A program made the position numbers and the translations under genes. A stretch of DNA of 39,245 nucleotides from Actinomadura montaniterrae (lineage in GTDB: Bacteria; Actinomycetota; Actinomycetes; Streptosporangiales; Streptosporangiaceae). Shown here in pieces: positions 7,724 through 17,614 of this stretch. Each line of letters begins with the position of its first letter. Within the stretch, counting starts at the first letter, position 1. The notes beneath the pieces are model-generated. The model saw only the letters and a program-made list of their open reading frames with translations, had not been told where the DNA came from and ran no database searches. Location: positions 1-39,245 of the forward strand of contig NZ_WBMR01000080.1 of the NCBI RefSeq assembly GCF_008923365.1. Direction: 5' to 3'.

Positions 7724-8683
7724 CTAGAAGACCGAGATGTGGACGTGGTCGTAGTGGTTGGCGGTTACGCCGCCGCGGTTCTCCATCATGCGCCAGCCGG
7801 GGCTGCGGAGGTCGTAGATGCGCTGGCGCCAGATGATGTACTTGATGCCGAGGGCGCTCGCGTGGGCGATGGCGTAGGCGGCGGTGGCGTCGCCGTGGGC
7901 CTTGGCGGCGCCGGTGGCCATGACGCCGCCGGTGGTGACCATGAAGTCGCAGGCGTGGCCGGTGCCGTGGTCCTGCGGGTCGCCGGTGTGGCGGACGCAG
8001 CCGATCGTCGGGAAGGGGCCCTCTTCCTGGTCGATGACGGTCTTGACGTTCGCCATGCGGGGCGTGACGCCGCCCATGCCGACGCTCGGTGACTGCGGCT
8101 TGTACTTCTTGACCAGGGCCTCGATGCGCTTCTTCTGCGACGCGAGGTCCTTGATCTCCTTCTGCAGGTCGGTGATCTTCTGCTGGGCCTGGTCGTGCGC
8201 CTTGGCCTGCTCGTCGACGAGCTTGCCGATCTGCGCGACCTTCGCGGTCTTGTTCTGCGCGAGGTGCTCGATGAGGGTGTAGCCGCTCAGCATGTCGGAC
8301 GCGTCGCCCGCGGCGAGCATCGAGATGGTGGGGCCCTGGCCGTCCGTCATGTACTGGGTGGCGGCCATCTGGGCGACGAGGGAGCGGGCGTCGTTGAGGT
8401 CGCTCTGCAGGCTCTCGGACTTCTGCAGCGCCTTCTTGGCGGCGTACTGGGCGTCCTTCAGCTTGGCGAGGTCGCCGCCGTAGGCCTTGTCGAGCTTGGC
8501 GATCTGGGCGTTCAGCTTGGCGAACTTGCCGCTGTCGCCGGGGTCGGACGGCAGGGCGGCGGGGGAGCGCGGCGCGGCGGCGGAGGAGGGGGCGGTGGTG
8601 CCGGCCAGCGGCAGGGCGACGGCGAGGACGGCCAGGGCCGCGCGCCGGGTTCGTCTCCGGAGGGTGGAGGTGGGGGACTCCAC
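7724..8683 (-). CDS. Secreted coiled-coil protein with ARB_07466-type / M15-like C-terminal domain
   Basis: A 319-residue exported protein. It has a Tat-like or Sec signal (RRRTRRAALAVLAVALPLAG), then a heptad-rich helical region from about 50 to 205 (FAKLNAQIAKLDKAYGGDL onward), then a compact C-terminal domain with GCVRHTGDPQDHGTGHACD and a final YDHVHISVF. His and Asp in HGTGHACD plus HVH at the end recall the zinc site of M15/VanY-like peptidases, so a cell-wall-related activity is plausible but unproven. The GTG start has GGAGAGGAG 5 nt upstream. The layout (signal, coiled coil, globular end) resembles NlpC/RipA-style wall proteins. Transcribed with the same polarity as the S8 protease gene behind it but separated by a terminator. 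Confidence 0.82.
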   Translation of the reverse strand: MESPTSTLRRRTRRAALAVLAVALPLAGTTAPSSAAAPRSPAALPSDPGDSGKFAKLNAQIAKLDKAYGGDLAKLKDAQYAAKKALQKSESLQSDLNDARSLVAQMAATQYMTDGQGPTISMLAAGDASDMLSGYTLIEHLAQNKTAKVAQIGKLVDEQAKAHDQAQQKITDLQKEIKDLASQKKRIEALVKKYKPQSPSVGMGGVTPRMANVKTVIDQEEGPFPTIGCVRHTGDPQDHGTGHACDFMVTTGGVMATGAAKAHGDATAAYAIAHASALGIKYIIWRQRIYDLRSPGWRMMENRGGVTANHYDHVHISVF

Positions 8684-8808
8684 GTCTGCTCCTCTCCGGC
8701 CGGACCCGGGGGCGCCCGGCCGAACGCCAATGGACGGTGAGGGGGACCGTCCTAGTCCTCGCCAAGGGTAAACGGCTGTGACGGGTGGGGCGGTTCAACA
8801 CCCAAGAA

Positions 8809-8834
8809 GCCCGGCTCCCCGTGGGGAGCCGGGC
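8809..8834 (-). terminator. Rho-independent terminator of the S8 protease gene
   Basis: A 12-bp perfect GC-rich inverted repeat (8809-8820 with 8823-8834). Read on the minus strand it is followed by CTTCTTGG. It begins 15 bp beyond the protease stop. Confidence 0.8.
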
Positions 8835-8849
8835 CAGCTTACGGGAGGA

Positions 8850-10016
<1,167 letters not shown>

Positions 10017-10109
10017 GGCTTGTCTCCTTCTGCCGGGGGGCCGCGCTCTCGGCGGCCCGTCAGAAGATCGAGGGATTCGATCGAGGGGACACCATAGCGG
10101 AACTGTCCC

Positions 10110-10138
10110 GATATAGACGGAGAAAATGGACGTGTCAG
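10110..10138 (-). promoter_or_regulatory. Putative sigma70-type promoter of the S8 protease gene
   Basis: On the minus strand, CTGACA (10133-10138) and TATATC (10110-10115) are separated by exactly 17 bp and point to the protease start about 90 nt away, in an otherwise AT-richer patch. Confidence 0.5.
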
Positions 10139-10223
10139 ACGGACCGCGGAAAGGCCGGAGTCGGCCGTCAACCGTAAGGCCCCGTCAGGAGACGGTTCCG
10201 ATCCGTCAGGACGGGTGGGGGGC

Positions 10224-12350
10224 TCAGCCGCGGGACAGCTTCCCGGCATAGGCGAGGGCGGTGCCGGGCTTGCTCCACGCGTACTGGAGCGTCCCGTCCT
10301 GCAACCGCTTGATCTCGACGGTCCCGGGCGTGCACGGCGCCGGGATGGCGAGGTCCATGGTCAGGTTGCTCTGCGTGCCCTTCTTGAGGGTGAGCGTCCC
10401 GGTGCAGTGCTCCTGCGGGTACACCGCGCGCGCGGTGGTGGCGCCGGTCTGGAAGGTGACCTCGACGGGGAAGGACGCGTGCTGCGCGGCGTTCAGCACC
10501 GTGCCCTTCCACGTGCCCGCGAACGGCCCCGGCACCGTGCTCACGGGCTGGTTCGCGGACGTGTTGGTCTGGTTCGGCGGCGGGTCGCCGTCGTCCTTCA
10601 GCTGCGGCCACAGCACGAGCACGATGATCGCGATCCCCACGCCGACGCCGATGACCAGGGACAGCGCGACGCCCAGGACGTGGTTGCTGGGACGCCGCAT
10701 CCGCCCGAGGGCGAGGCGCGCCGACGCCTTCCGCTCGCCGCCGCCGCCGTGCTCGGCGCGCAGGCCGGGGATCAGGTGCGACGCCGTCGTCTCGTCCGCC
10801 GGCGGCATGTCGAGGGGGTCGAACATGGCGGTCGGGGTCGGGTCTGGGTGGTCGGCGTGCTCGGGGACGGCGCTCATCGTGGCCGTGGCGTCCGCCGACG
10901 GGGCGACCACGTTGAACGTGGTGGTCGCCTCGAAGGCTGAGGGGTCGAGTTCCGGCACGGACGATGCCGGACCGCCGGTGCCGCCGGTGCCGCCGGTACC
11001 GCCCGGGCCTTCCGGCGCGGGCTTCTGCTTTTCCTTCCCCAGGGATGTGGAGGACAGGAATTGCGAGAGCTTCCGGAAGGGACGCGACGGCGGCGGATTG
11101 AACGCGTGCCGCGCCGCTGTGGGCGGCGCCTTCATCTGCGGCGCGTTACCGGGAGGCGGGGGCATGAACCCCTGCTGCGGCGGGATCGGAGGGCCGCCCA
11201 TAGGACCACCCATAGGCACGCCCATAGGCGAGCGCGGAGGCCCCGGCGGCATAGGCGCGGGCCCGGCGCCGGGCGGGGGCGGCCCTTGCGGCGCGGGTGG
11301 CGGCCCTTGCGGTGGAGGCGGCCCTGCAGGCTGCCCCTGCCCCGCAGGCGGCGGAGGCGGCAGAGGCGGTTGAACGGGCGGCTGTGCCGGAGGCGAAGGC
11401 GGCGCGGGGGACGGCTGCACGGGGGACGGCGGCGCGGGGGACGGCTGTGCGGGGGACGGCTGTGCGGCCGGGGCGGCGTTCGTCGCGAGCGCACGCCCTT
11501 CGTCCACCATCGACGCGGGCATCCGGCCCGCGAGGGCGGTGTTCTCCTCAAGGAGCCGTTCGAGGAGCTGCCTAGAGGTGGGACGTGCGGCGGGGTCCTT
11601 CGCGAACGCGTCGCGCAACACGTCTTGCAGGGACGGCGGTGCGTCGGACAGGTCCGGGTCCTCGTAGATGATGTGCTGCATCACCTCGGACGGGGAGCCC
11701 TCCCCGAACGGTGCCTTGCCGGTCGCGGCGAAGAGCATGGTGGCGGCCCACGCGAAGACGTCGGCGGCGGGGCCTATGCCGCTGCCGCTGAGTTGTTCGG
11801 GCGCCTTGTAGGCGGGGTCCTGGGTGATACGCCCGGTGGGCGCGGCGTTAACGGCTTCCAGCGCGCGCGCTATACCGAAGTCGGCCACCCGGGGGCCGTT
11901 CCTGCCGAGCAGGATGTTCCCCGGCTTCAGCCCGTGGTGGACGGCGCCCGCCCGGTGGATGGCGGCCAGCGCGACCGCCGCACCGACGGCGACGCGTTCC
12001 ACTACGGCGCCGCCGCGTTTCCCTTCCTCGTCCACGAGCTGCTGCAGGGAAGGGCCGTCGACCCATTCGCTCACCACGTAGGGACGGTCGCCTTCCACGT
12101 CGGCGCTCAGGATGGCCGCGGTGCAGAAGCCGGAGACCTTCTGCGCGGGCGCGAAGGCGTTGGCGAACCGGGAACGGGCCACGGGCTCGCCGCTCAGCCG
12201 GACGTGCAGCAGCTTCACCGCGACGAGGCCGCCCGCGGGGTCCCTGCCGAGGAAGACGGCGCCCTGCTCGCCGACGCCCAGCCGGCCCGTGACCTCGTAC
12301 GAGCCGAGCCGTCGCGGGTCACCGGGCTGCAGGGGCAGCGCCTCGGGCAT
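10224..12350 (-). CDS. Membrane Ser/Thr kinase homologue lacking catalytic residues (pseudokinase)
   Basis: A 708-residue Pkn2-type protein. N-terminal kinase fold about 17-270, a very Pro/Gly-rich linker about 293-425, one transmembrane helix about 558-581 and a C-terminal extracytoplasmic domain of about 125 residues. The Gly loop (GVGEQG), the VAVK lysine (Lys46) and DFG (Asp157) are present. The catalytic loop reads HHGLKPGN at 138-145 instead of HRDLKPxN, so the catalytic Asp is Gly140, and the helix-C Glu position appears to be Ala65. It is therefore probably a regulatory pseudokinase or a very weak kinase. Start: ATG at 12348-12350 with GGAGG 10 nt upstream, giving the usual MPEALPLQPGDPRRLG N-terminus; a GTG 57 bp earlier is less likely. 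The ligand of the outer domain is unknown. Confidence 0.88.
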   Translation of the reverse strand: MPEALPLQPGDPRRLGSYEVTGRLGVGEQGAVFLGRDPAGGLVAVKLLHVRLSGEPVARSRFANAFAPAQKVSGFCTAAILSADVEGDRPYVVSEWVDGPSLQQLVDEEGKRGGAVVERVAVGAAVALAAIHRAGAVHHGLKPGNILLGRNGPRVADFGIARALEAVNAAPTGRITQDPAYKAPEQLSGSGIGPAADVFAWAATMLFAATGKAPFGEGSPSEVMQHIIYEDPDLSDAPPSLQDVLRDAFAKDPAARPTSRQLLERLLEENTALAGRMPASMVDEGRALATNAAPAAQPSPAQPSPAPPSPVQPSPAPPSPPAQPPVQPPLPPPPPAGQGQPAGPPPPQGPPPAPQGPPPPGAGPAPMPPGPPRSPMGVPMGGPMGGPPIPPQQGFMPPPPGNAPQMKAPPTAARHAFNPPPSRPFRKLSQFLSSTSLGKEKQKPAPEGPGGTGGTGGTGGPASSVPELDPSAFEATTTFNVVAPSADATATMSAVPEHADHPDPTPTAMFDPLDMPPADETTASHLIPGLRAEHGGGGERKASARLALGRMRRPSNHVLGVALSLVIGVGVGIAIIVLVLWPQLKDDGDPPPNQTNTSANQPVSTVPGPFAGTWKGTVLNAAQHASFPVEVTFQTGATTARAVYPQEHCTGTLTLKKGTQSNLTMDLAIPAPCTPGTVEIKRLQDGTLQYAWSKPGTALAYAGKLSRG

Positions 12351-12476
12351 CTGACGAACCTCCGTGTCCTCCGGGGACCGCGTCCCCGGCCTCCCCGTTC
12401 CTCTCACTCCCCCATGCGTGCCTGCCGCCGGGGTCCATTTTTACCGTGTGCGCGGCGTTCGGGTGCCATCGACGGC

Positions 12477-12523
12477 CGACCGCCTCCGCCGGAAAGGCCT
12501 CGACCGCCTCCGCCGGAAAGGCC
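12477..12523. repeat. 24-bp tandem duplication
   Basis: Two identical 23-nt copies (12477-12499 and 12501-12523) one base apart, in the intergenic region between the divergent pseudokinase and sterol-carrier genes. Confidence 0.7.
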
Positions 12524-12586
12524 CCAGGCCCTTGCCCGGCGGCCTCCCGCTCCTTCCCTCGGCGGCGACCCGGTAGCGTCGGGACG

Positions 12587-13039
12587 GTGCCGCGAACACC
12601 GCTCTCCACCGCCCTGCTGAACGAGCAGCGCGCCGCTCTCGGCCTGCCGCCCCACGCCGGCCCGGACGGACCCGTCGCGCTGCGCCGCGCGGCCCTGGAG
12701 ACCGTGCTGGCGGCCCTGGATGCGGGCAAGGACCCGGCCGGGGACGTGTCCCGCCCGGTCGTCCGGGGCGCCGTCCGGTTCCTGCTCGACCGGCTCGCGG
12801 AGCTGGCGCCGGGCCGGTCGGTCGAGGTGCGCGTCCCTCCGCACGCCGCCGTGCAGTGCATCGCCGGCCCGCACCATACCCGGGGAACCCCGCCGAATGT
12901 GGTGGAGATGGACGCGGGGACGTGGATCGCGCTGGCGACGGGACGGCTGAGCTGGGCGGACGCCGTCGCCGCGAACCGGGTGCGGGCCAGCGGCGCGCGC
13001 GCGGACCTGTCGGAACAGGTCCCGCTGCCGCTCGGCTGA
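12587..13039 (+). CDS. Sterol carrier family protein
   Basis: A 150-residue soluble protein of the actinobacterial SCP-like family. The C-terminal core reads VEVRVPPHAAVQCIAGP, HTRGTPPNVVEMDAGTW and LATGRLSWADAV, ending RASGARADLSEQVPL. The TW-LATG-W-A-RVxASG arrangement is the SCP2-like signature. Such proteins bind lipids or act as substrate-binding folds; the real ligand is unknown. The gene is commonly found close to purF in actinomycetes, which matches here. GTG start with no ribosome site, but TAGCGT ends 7 nt before it, suggesting a leaderless transcript. Confidence 0.82.
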   Translation: MPRTPLSTALLNEQRAALGLPPHAGPDGPVALRRAALETVLAALDAGKDPAGDVSRPVVRGAVRFLLDRLAELAPGRSVEVRVPPHAAVQCIAGPHHTRGTPPNVVEMDAGTWIALATGRLSWADAVAANRVRASGARADLSEQVPLPLG

Positions 13040-13176
13040 TCCGGTTTCCCGCGCCTGACCTGCGGTAGTGGGCGAGAAGTCCCATTCGGGACTTGCCTGG
13101 CGAGCCGGGCGCTGCGAGCGTGGGTGCCGACCGTCGGGGCACCGCATCGGCGAGACGCCGTGCAGGAGGTGGACCC

Positions 13177-13815
13177 GTGCTCGTTGCGCATTGGACGTTC
13201 GACGTCGAGACCGTCGACGGCCGCCGGGTGGCGGACGCCGCCGGCGGCGGGCCGGTCGCGGAGCTGAACGAGTCGGCGCAGATCGTCCCGGGCCGGAACG
13301 GGGAGGCGCTGAGCCTGGACGGCCGCGGCCGCGCGCTGATCCCCGCCATGCCGCAACTCGTGCTGAGCCAGGTGTTCGGGTTCAGCGTGGCGTTCTTCGT
13401 CCAGGTGGTGGAGGAGCCGACCGGCGAGTGGCGCAGCCTGCTCTACAAGTCCGTGGCGGAGAACGATGCGCGCGCGCTCGGCATGTGGCTCTACCCGGAC
13501 GCGATGCGCATACGGGTGCAGCTGTTCACCGTTAAGGGACCGGAGTACGTGGACAGCCACGCACGGCCGGCTCCAGGGGAGTGGACCCACGTCGCCTTCG
13601 TCGTGGACCAGGAAGGCATGTTCCTCTACATCAACGGCAGCCTCGATACGGGCATGTCGCTGGAGCACGCCGTCGTGACGCCCGCCGGGCCCATCTACCT
13701 GGGCAGCGAACCCACCAAGCCCGGGTTCGGCGGTCTGATGGACGATTTCCGGGTCTACGCGTCCCCGCTGACCGCCGAGGCGGTGGCGGAGTTGGCCGCC
13801 CAAGAGCCCGGCTAG
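13177..13815 (+). CDS. LamG-like (concanavalin A-type) domain protein
   Basis: A 212-residue protein made of one LamG/laminin-G-like jelly-roll: LVAHWTFDVE at the start, ALSLDGRGRALIP, FSVAFFVQVV, GEWTHVAFVVDQEGMFLYING and GLMDDFRVYASPLT at the end. No signal peptide follows the chosen GTG (GGAGG 8 nt upstream), so it looks cytosolic; a longer reading from 13093 has no better export signal. Such folds bind carbohydrates or act as structural modules. Placed between the sterol-carrier and purF genes, with no obvious link to either. Confidence 0.8.
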   Translation: MLVAHWTFDVETVDGRRVADAAGGGPVAELNESAQIVPGRNGEALSLDGRGRALIPAMPQLVLSQVFGFSVAFFVQVVEEPTGEWRSLLYKSVAENDARALGMWLYPDAMRIRVQLFTVKGPEYVDSHARPAPGEWTHVAFVVDQEGMFLYINGSLDTGMSLEHAVVTPAGPIYLGSEPTKPGFGGLMDDFRVYASPLTAEAVAELAAQEPG

Positions 13816-13846
13816 GCCGAGCCCAGCCCAGCCCAGGGAAGGGGAA

Positions 13847-14218
13847 TCAGGGGTTCGACGTCTCGCGGACGAACGGGAACTCCTGTTCCACGCACCCTTG
13901 CCGCGCAGCATAGTTCGGGTAGCGGGACGTGTCCCCGCACATGGCCGCCTTGCTCAGCAGCCAGAACAGCGCCAGGGCGCCCACCACGACGGCTATGCCG
14001 CAGCACACGACCCCTGCCACGGCGGGCCACCGCTCGGACTGCCCGCGGACGAGAGCGATCGTCCCGAGGACGAGCCCCACCAGCGCCGGGATCAGCCCCA
14101 GCAGGCACAGGGCCAGCCCTAGGAGCCCGACGATGCCGAGCACCAGTGAGGCCCGTGCCAGACCGCTCCGCCTGGGCGGAGCGGGAGGCGAATAGGTCCG
14201 GTACCCAGGCAGCGTCAT
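13847..14218 (-). CDS. Small membrane protein, DUF4190-type
   Basis: A 123-residue protein with a short Pro-rich cytosolic N-terminus (MTLPGYRTYSPPAPP) and two hydrophobic helices (about 25-53 and 63-85) joined by a short basic loop (LVRGQSERWP), the usual DUF4190 layout. The C-terminal ~35 residues outside the membrane have two Cys. The ATG at 14216-14218 has GGAGG 6 nt upstream; longer frames run into purF DNA and are rejected. It converges with the LamG gene and diverges from purF. Confidence 0.8.
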   Translation of the reverse strand: MTLPGYRTYSPPAPPRRSGLARASLVLGIVGLLGLALCLLGLIPALVGLVLGTIALVRGQSERWPAVAGVVCCGIAVVVGALALFWLLSKAAMCGDTSRYPNYAARQGCVEQEFPFVRETSNP

Positions 14219-14345
14219 AGGTTCCTCCACGTGTCGGCCACCAGATTTGCGTGCGGACGCTGAAGGCCGTGCTCGCGGGGAGTAAAGGTCGGTTAAGGAG
14301 ATCCACCGATCCGAGCAGGTGAAGGGGGCATCTAGACTGGCTGGT

Positions 14346-15797
14346 GTGCCTCTCCGTGACGGACGTCTGAGCCACGACATCGATCCCTCCGACCGCCCCC
14401 CGCAGGACGCCTGCGGTGTGTTCGGCGTCTGGGTCCCCGCGGACCAGGCGCCCAGGGCGGAAGTGAGCAAGCTCACCTACTACGGCCTGTACGCGCTCCA
14501 GCACCGCGGGCAGGAGTCGGCGGGCATCGCGGTAAGCGACGGCTCCCGGATCGTCGTCTACAAGGACATGGGCCTGGTCGCCCAGGTCTTCGACGAGTCG
14601 GTGCTGAACACCCTGCGCGGCCACATCGCCGTGGGCCACTGCCGCTACTCCACGACCGGCTCGCCGACGTGGGAGAACGCGCAGCCCACGTTCCGCTCGA
14701 CCGAGTCGGGCGGGCTGGCGCTGGTGCACAACGGCAACCTGATCAACACCCCGGACCTGGCCGCCCGGCTGGAGCCGGGGGTGCTGACCGCCACCACCGA
14801 CACCGAGGTGCTGACCGCGCTGCTGGCCACCCGCGAGGGCGGCCCGCTCGCGGCGGCGCGCGACATCCTCCCGGTGACGCGCGGCGCGTACTCCCTGGTC
14901 TTCATGGACGAGGGAGTCCTGTACGCGGCCCGCGACCCCGAGGGCATCCGCCCGCTGGTGCTGGGCGCGCTGGAGGACTTCGGCTGGGTCGTCGCGTCCG
15001 AGACCGCCGGTCTCGACATCGTCGGCGCCCGGTTCGTCCGGGAGATCGAGCCCGGCGAGCTGATCGCGATCGACGGCGAGGGCGTGCGCTCCGAGCGGTT
15101 CGCCGAGCCGCGGCCGAAGGGCTGCCTGTTCGAGTACGTGTACCTGGCCAGGCCGGACACCACGATCGCCGGGCGCAGCGTCCAGGCGACGCGGGTGGAG
15201 GTCGGCCGCCGGCTGGCCCGCGAGCACCCGGTCGAGGCCGACCTGGTGATCCCGACGCCGGAGTCGGGCACCCCGGCCGCGATCGGCTACGCGGAGGCGT
15301 CCGGCATCCCCTACGGCCAGGGCCTGGTGAAGAACTCCTACGTCGGCCGGACGTTCATCCAGCCGTCGCAGACGATCCGCCAGCTCGGCATCCGCCTGAA
15401 GCTGAACCCGCTGCGCGAGGCGATCGAGGGCAAGCGCCTGGTGGTGGTGGACGACTCCATCGTCCGCGGCAACACCCAGCGGGCGATCGTGGGGATGCTG
15501 CGGGACGCGGGCGCCAAGGAGGTGCACGTGCGCATCTCCAGCCCGCCCGTGTCGTGGCCGTGCTTCTACGGCATCGACTTCGCGACCCGGGCCGAGCTGA
15601 TCGCCGGGAACCTGTCGGTGGAGGAGATCCGCGACTCCATCGGCGCCGACACGCTCGGCTACATCTCGCTGGACGAGCTGATCTCCGCGTCGCGCATCCC
15701 CAAGGACAACCTGTGCCGGGCGTGCTTCGACGGCGTCTACCCCATCCCGGTGGAGGACGCCGCCCGCGGCAAGCACCTGCTGGAGGTCACCCGATGA
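14346..15797 (+). CDS. purF: Amidophosphoribosyltransferase PurF
   Basis: First committed enzyme of purine synthesis: PRPP plus glutamine to phosphoribosylamine. From the GTG at 14346 it is 483 residues. Cys23 (DACGVFGVW) is the expected N-terminal nucleophile after propeptide removal. The glutaminase domain spans to about 250, and the PRPP loop VVVDDSIVRGNT is at 366-377. Cys260, Cys406, Cys457 and Cys460 match the four 4Fe-4S ligands of the Bacillus-type enzyme, so this is the Fe-S, propeptide-bearing class. The GTG at 14346 lies 7 nt after TAGACT, a -10-like hexamer, and has no nearby ribosome site (leaderless?); an upstream in-frame GTG at 14319 is the alternative. Its stop overlaps the purM start (ATGA). 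Confidence 0.97.
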   Translation: MPLRDGRLSHDIDPSDRPPQDACGVFGVWVPADQAPRAEVSKLTYYGLYALQHRGQESAGIAVSDGSRIVVYKDMGLVAQVFDESVLNTLRGHIAVGHCRYSTTGSPTWENAQPTFRSTESGGLALVHNGNLINTPDLAARLEPGVLTATTDTEVLTALLATREGGPLAAARDILPVTRGAYSLVFMDEGVLYAARDPEGIRPLVLGALEDFGWVVASETAGLDIVGARFVREIEPGELIAIDGEGVRSERFAEPRPKGCLFEYVYLARPDTTIAGRSVQATRVEVGRRLAREHPVEADLVIPTPESGTPAAIGYAEASGIPYGQGLVKNSYVGRTFIQPSQTIRQLGIRLKLNPLREAIEGKRLVVVDDSIVRGNTQRAIVGMLRDAGAKEVHVRISSPPVSWPCFYGIDFATRAELIAGNLSVEEIRDSIGADTLGYISLDELISASRIPKDNLCRACFDGVYPIPVEDAARGKHLLEVTR

Positions 15798-16819
15798 CCT
15801 CGTACGAGGCCGCCGGTGTGGACATCGCGGCGGGCGAGCGCGCCGTGGAGCTGATGAAGTCGCGGGTGGCGCGCGCGCGGCGTCCCGAGGTCGTGGACGA
15901 CGCCAGCGGCTTCGCGGGCCTCTTCGACGCGTCCGCCTTCCTGCGCTACAAGCGGCCGCTGCTGGCGACGTCCACGGACGGTGTCGGTACCAAGGTCGAC
16001 CTGGCGCGGCGCCTCGGCGTCTACGACACGGTGGGGCACGACCTCGTCGGCATGGTCATCGACGACCTCGCCGTATGCGGGGCCGAGCCGCTGTTCATGA
16101 CGGACTACATCGCCTGCGGCAAGGTCGTCCCGGAACGCATCGCCGACATCGTCGGCGGTATCGCGGACGGCTGCGCCCTGGCGGGCTGCGCGCTGGTCGG
16201 CGGGGAGACCGCCGAGCACCCCGGCCTGCTGGAGGCGGACGAGTTCGACATCGCCGGCGCCGGCACGGGCGTGGTGGAGGCCGGCGAGCTGCTGGGGCCG
16301 GACCGGGTCCGCCCCGGGGACGCGGTCATCGCGATGGCGTCGTCCGGCATCCACTCCAACGGGTACTCGCTCGTGCGCCACATCCTGGCGGCGACCGACC
16401 TCGCCCTGGAGTCGCAGCCGTCGGAGCTGGATCGTCCGCTGGGTGAGGAACTCCTCACCCCGACCCGCATCTACGCGCAGGACTGCCTCGCCCTGACGCG
16501 GGCCGGGGGCGTCCGTGCGTTCGCCCACATCACGGGCGGCGGGCTCGCGGCGAACCTGGCGCGGTCCCTGCCACCGACCGCGGACGCGGCGCTGCGCCGC
16601 GCGTCGTGGGAGGTGCCCGCGGTGTTCCGGGTCCTGCAGGGGCACGGCGACGTGCCGCAGGCGGAGATGGACAAGACGTTCAACCTGGGCGTCGGCATGG
16701 CCGCCATCGTCGCCCCGGACGCCGCCGACGAGGCGCTGCGGCTGCTGGCGGCGCGCGGCGTGCCGTCGTGGGTCCTCGGTGAGATCACCGAGGGCACCGG
16801 CCAGGCCGTGCTCGCCTGA
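15794..16819 (+). CDS. purM: Phosphoribosylformylglycinamidine cyclo-ligase (AIR synthetase) PurM
   Basis: Converts FGAM to AIR with ATP, the fifth step of purine synthesis, directly after the PurL reaction. 341 residues, a normal length. The ATP-binding region includes LLATSTDGVGTKVDLA and GHDLVGMVIDDLAVCGAEPLF, followed by GCALVGGETAEHPG, SSGIHSNGYSLVR and the C-terminal HITGGGLAANL. The ATG overlaps the purF stop by 4 bp, so the two are translationally coupled. A terminator-like hairpin follows. Confidence 0.97.
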   Translation: MTSYEAAGVDIAAGERAVELMKSRVARARRPEVVDDASGFAGLFDASAFLRYKRPLLATSTDGVGTKVDLARRLGVYDTVGHDLVGMVIDDLAVCGAEPLFMTDYIACGKVVPERIADIVGGIADGCALAGCALVGGETAEHPGLLEADEFDIAGAGTGVVEAGELLGPDRVRPGDAVIAMASSGIHSNGYSLVRHILAATDLALESQPSELDRPLGEELLTPTRIYAQDCLALTRAGGVRAFAHITGGGLAANLARSLPPTADAALRRASWEVPAVFRVLQGHGDVPQAEMDKTFNLGVGMAAIVAPDAADEALRLLAARGVPSWVLGEITEGTGQAVLA

Positions 16820-16852
16820 CCCGTCCGTACCGAGCCGCCTGATACGTCCGTT

Positions 16853-16882
16853 CCGTCCCGCTCGGGTGCCCGGGTGGGACGG
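16853..16882 (+). terminator. Hairpin after purM
   Basis: 7-bp outer stem (16853-16859 with 16876-16882) and an inner CGGG/CCCG pair, starting 33 bp past the purM stop; no T-run. Confidence 0.5.
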
Positions 16883-17028
16883 CGCGGCGCTGAGCACGAC
16901 GCTGGGACGCCCGGGAGGCCCGTGGGTCCACTGATGCGCCCGAGGTGCGGAACGCGACCCCAGGCCGCTCTCAGCCGCGCACGCGGCCGGTCACGGGCGC
17001 TGGGGACCGGATGCCCGAAAGCGAACAA

Positions 17029-17060
17029 ACGCCACCGCCCGCGCGAGCTGGCAGTGGCGT
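17029..17060 (-). terminator. Terminator of the DUF3073 gene
   Basis: On the minus strand, a stem ACGCCAC-x-GCC / GGC-x-GTGGCGT is followed by TTTGTTCG, 12 bp after the stop of the small gene. Confidence 0.75.
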
Positions 17061-17072
17061 GTTGTCAGCCGG

Positions 17073-17279
17073 TCAACCGGAGGTGCCGTCCTTGCGGTCC
17101 TCGGTCCCGTAGTCATCGGCGTAGTCCGCGTACTTCTCGGCGAGCTCATCGTAGGAGTCGTCACCGGAGTCGTTGACCCCGAGTTCGTGCTTCAGGCGGT
17201 CGAGGTCTGTACCGCCGCTGTTGTACTTGAGCTGGCGGGCAACCTTCACCTGCTTGGCCTTGGCTCGGCCGCGACCCAT
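17073..17279 (-). CDS. DUF3073 family protein
   Basis: A 68-residue conserved actinobacterial protein. The basic N-terminus MGRGRAKAKQVKVARQLKY is followed by a very acidic C-terminal half rich in Asp, Glu and Tyr. Function unknown; the family is widespread in Actinomycetota and commonly sits next to purM. The ATG at 17277-17279 is preceded by a purine-rich stretch; longer readings to 17363 add a non-conserved segment. Confidence 0.92.
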   Translation of the reverse strand: MGRGRAKAKQVKVARQLKYNSGGTDLDRLKHELGVNDSGDDSYDELAEKYADYADDYGTEDRKDGTSG

Positions 17280-17614
17280 TGGCTCGACCCCCTCGATGGT
17301 CAGGGCTTTCGTGGGCCCATCAACGCGCGCGTGTACCACACGAACCGGTGCCTGATGAGCCATGCGTCAGTCACGGATACAACCGTACCCGTTTTGCGCC
17401 CGGCTCGGTACATCGACGGTACGTGGCGGCGCTCTTGTTGCTGAGGACTCCAGTGTATCCGGTGGTCAGGGCGCCCCGCAGGGCGGCGCCGCGGGCCCTC
17501 GCGACACGCCGCGCGAGACCCGGCTCCATCGGCCGAAACGCGACGGACCGCCGCGGAACCGGGCGAACCGGGCCCGCGGCGATCCGGAGCGGTGTCCCGC
17601 TCGAGGCTGTCCGC
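17280..17614. other. 335-bp gap between DUF3073 and vdh with an 11-bp inverted repeat
   Basis: No gene. Perfect inverted arms GCCGCGGGCCC (17488-17498) and GGGCCCGCGGC (17570-17580) enclose a smaller TCGCG/CGCGA hairpin (17499-17503 with 17512-17516), so the block can fold as a long branched stem. It lies 35-130 bp after the vdh stop and could end vdh transcription. The AT-richer part at 17340-17420 probably holds the DUF3073 promoter. Confidence 0.55.

Noticed and set aside
5312..7730. tRNA gene as integration target
   Set aside because: I looked for a T-loop-like GTTCGA pattern with pairing arms around both direct repeats and found none.
12319..13911. 530-codon minus-strand frame across the sterol-carrier and LamG genes
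   Set aside because: Antisense shadow; the plus-strand products match known folds.
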